This document shows positions 62,318 through 64,000 of a stretch of 64,000 nucleotides of DNA, one piece after another. This DNA is from Candidatus Phosphoribacter baldrii (GTDB lineage: Bacteria; Actinomycetota; Actinomycetes; Actinomycetales; Dermatophilaceae). Numbering within the stretch: position 1 is the stretch's first letter; every line of letters starts with the position of its first letter. The stretch spans positions 558,001 to 622,000 of the forward strand of contig JADIZV010000004.1 of the NCBI GenBank assembly GCA_016704565.1, given 5' to 3'. The notes beneath the pieces are model-generated. The model was not told the origin of the DNA. It worked only from the letters and a program-made list of their open reading frames with translations, and did not search any database. The position numbers were made by a program, and so were the translations under genes.

Positions 62318-63379
62318 TCAGGGCAGCCAGGTGATCGTCGTCGTCCATGAGGCTGACGACCCCTGGGTCCTCGCGGTGATGATCCGATCCCCGACGATAG
62401 CGAGGTTCTCGGTATCCGTGGCCAGGATTGTGCTTGACCCGTCGGTGACATCGATCCGCAACCACGTTCGCATGGCCGGGACACGCGGGCACTCTCCCCC
62501 TGCCTTGGGTGCCGGGGCTCCGATCAGCACGAGCCGATCGGAGACCCGGACTAGCGAGACGTCGCCCTCGGTCGGACACAAGGCAAGGAGCGGTAGGCGA
62601 CGTAGCGTTGCGCCCTCCAGGACCGCTATCGAGAGTCGGGGGTGTGGGTTAGAGGGTTCGGGCGGATTCCCGACGGTGATCACGGCCCGGCCCTGAGTCA
62701 GGGCGGCCACGCCACGGACCACGCCAAGATCGACCGCGGTAGCCGGCACGAGGGCGCCCTCAGGGACCCGCGCGAGTGGCTGCTCCGGCTCGGTCCGCCA
62801 CCGCCCGGCGACCTCAGTGTGACCCGTCGCCGTCACCTGATTCAGCAACACATCTACGGCGTTGTTCTCGGCACGTAATCCAGTGAACGTCGACGCCAGC
62901 ACAGTGGAGCCGTCAACCACCGCCAGGCCTTCCTGGGCGACCAGTCGATCCGATACGACACGCCCTGACGAGAGAGTGACGGACCCTTCTCCGAGGGCGA
63001 GCAGCCTGGTGACCGCTGGATGCTTGGAACCGTCCGGCGTGGTCACCCGCTGGTCCGCTTGGACCAACCAGACGGCTCCTGTCGTGTCGACGGCGAGCCC
63101 ACGCGGATTCCCCCCGATCCCCGCCGACCCGTCTCGGCTCGCGGGCACCGCGGACACGACAGGGCTGCCCTGCGGCCCAGAGATGACCGCCATCCGGTTG
63201 CCCCAGACGGCATACAGGGTGGAGCCGGAACCCACAAGGAGCGGGACATACCCGCCCGTAGTCCCCTCAGGCCAGCTGATGACCGTCTGGGGCGGCGCGG
63301 GAGGAGTGGTCGTGCACGCCGACACGGGGACCATGGCGAGCGCGACAGCGACGAGGACCCCCCTGCTGATCCTGAGCAT
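62318..63379 (-). CDS. Secreted lipoprotein, beta-propeller-like
   Basis: 353 residues. Signal peptide with lipobox VPVSAC near residues 17-22. The mature protein repeats short beta strands with Gly-Asp and small-residue turns (VPLLVGSGSTLYAVWGNRMAVIS, AVWLVQADQRV), typical of propellers, and has two late Cys. Role unknown. It lies divergent from the gene at the right edge. Confidence 0.8.
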   Translation of the reverse strand: MLRISRGVLVAVALAMVPVSACTTTPPAPPQTVISWPEGTTGGYVPLLVGSGSTLYAVWGNRMAVISGPQGSPVVSAVPASRDGSAGIGGNPRGLAVDTTGAVWLVQADQRVTTPDGSKHPAVTRLLALGEGSVTLSSGRVVSDRLVAQEGLAVVDGSTVLASTFTGLRAENNAVDVLLNQVTATGHTEVAGRWRTEPEQPLARVPEGALVPATAVDLGVVRGVAALTQGRAVITVGNPPEPSNPHPRLSIAVLEGATLRRLPLLALCPTEGDVSLVRVSDRLVLIGAPAPKAGGECPRVPAMRTWLRIDVTDGSSTILATDTENLAIVGDRIITARTQGSSASWTTTITWLP

Positions 63380-63602
63380 GACCTCACCCTAGCTGACGCC
63401 CGGATTCTCAGCCCTCCCCAACCTTCAGCGGTGCTGCTCCGGATGGGTCGGGCCGAAGGGTCGGGCAACAGGCCGGCAACGGCTGGCAAAGAATCGCCGG
63501 GACGCCCTCGTCTCCCACGACGACCAGTCGGCAACCGCAGGGTCGAGGGGGGTGTGGCAGACTCGTATGTCACTGGCGCGCTGGCCTCAGAGGGGTGAAG
63601 AA

Positions 63603-64000
63603 GTGAGGTTGGATCAACGCGTCTCTTGCAAGGATCGCGTGCATCTATCGGTGCCGCCGGCCTTCGCCCCCGACCTCGACCCGCTGAAGGCACCTGGCGC
63701 CTCCCCCGCACTGCGGTGGGCCGATGGCCCGGGCAGACCGGACTACCGAGCTGTCGGCGTCTACGACGTCACCGCGTCGGCGAACGGCGGCAACGATGAG
63801 GAAGCCCTGAGGTGGGGGGCCGCGGACTTCCTCGCCCAGGCGTGGGGCGTCGTGCAGCCCGCTGTCGTCGGGATCTCCGAGTGGTCCGGCGTGCCGGGCG
63901 GCCGAACCGGCTCGCAGATTTACCCCACCAGCGATTCAACTGTGCCGTCGTGCGGGACAACGTCTTCTGGCTCGTTCCGGCGGGTAGGTCGAGGATCGTC
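63603..64000 (+). CDS. Unknown protein, cut by the window's right edge
   Basis: An open frame from GTG 63603, with GAGGGG 8 bp upstream, runs off the window. Residues such as DYRAVGVYDVTASANGG and EEALRWGAADFLAQAWG look protein-like. Near the end another frame (RFNCAVVRDNVFWLVPAG) looks more protein-like than the first, so a frameshift near 63890-63930 is possible. No octamer occurs after 63215. Not recognised. Confidence 0.5.
   Translation, partial: MRLDQRVSCKDRVHLSVPPAFAPDLDPLKAPGASPALRWADGPGRPDYRAVGVYDVTASANGGNDEEALRWGAADFLAQAWGVVQPAVVGISEWSGVPGGRTGSQIYPTSDSTVPSCGTTSSGSFRRVGRGS

Overview
The window is high-GC DNA (roughly 70% by eye) with many GTG starts, ATGA/GTGA start-stop overlaps and few T-tract terminators. 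It reads as an actinobacterial chromosome, most likely a Micrococcales member near Intrasporangiaceae (inference from protein style; no rRNA is present to confirm). The order lpdA, PNP, phosphomannomutase, adenosine deaminase, thymidine phosphorylase also matches the mycobacterial Rv3303c-Rv3314c neighbourhood, from recalled knowledge.

Layout. 1-3.9 kb: a frameshifted MFS gene behind an 18-bp palindrome, prfB, and a conserved unknown. 3.9-8.6 kb: a leftward Tad/Flp pilus operon (tadA, tadB, tadC, a small pilin-like gene, three TadE/G-like genes) with a divergent orphan FHA-FtsK/EssC-type ATPase (8.8-12.8 kb). 12.8-19.7 kb: a quinone oxidoreductase, a DUF222-HNH protein, a DUF885 peptidase-like protein, a membrane protein with an ECF sigma factor, and Maf. 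19.8-22.7 kb: a probable acquired block with two unknown genes and an IS1380-family element. 22.7-27.5 kb: a PIG-V-like mannosyltransferase, an acyl-CoA carboxylase beta subunit, an acyl-CoA dehydrogenase and a MerR regulator with a 16-bp palindrome (probably branched-chain catabolism). 27.6-32.0 kb: a YbjN, HSP90-like, helical-repeat operon. 32.1-37.6 kb: a biotin carboxylase/BCCP subunit, a small membrane protein, a large polytopic membrane protein and an LpdA-type flavoprotein. 37.8-41.7 kb: a complete ABC importer. 41.8-44.4 kb and 46.5-50.7 kb: nucleoside and pentose catabolism (PNP, phosphomannomutase, deoC, two aldehyde dehydrogenases, a uridine kinase-like protein), interrupted by a small accessory block at 44.5-45.8 kb. 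50.7-57.9 kb: the DUF4129, DUF4350, MoxR, DUF58 cluster with SpoIIM-like and RDD membrane proteins. 57.9-62.2 kb: adenosine deaminase, a cupin, an MFS transporter and thymidine phosphorylase. 62.3-64 kb: a lipoprotein and a truncated gene at the edge.

The strongest signal not explained by genes is the octamer CGGCATAC/GTATGCCG. I counted 99 exact copies by hand (53 in one orientation, 46 in the other), about one per 650 bp, where composition alone predicts two or three. It occurs in several reading frames, on both strands and between genes, and some copies pair as inverted repeats that form terminator-like hairpins. It is absent from the IS block and the 44.5-45.8 kb accessory block. It resembles DNA-uptake or other genome-signature repeats. 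The pilus operon here belongs to the class needed for transformation in Micrococcus, which makes uptake a testable idea, not a conclusion. A second pattern is that three genes carry short tandem duplications running across their stop codons.
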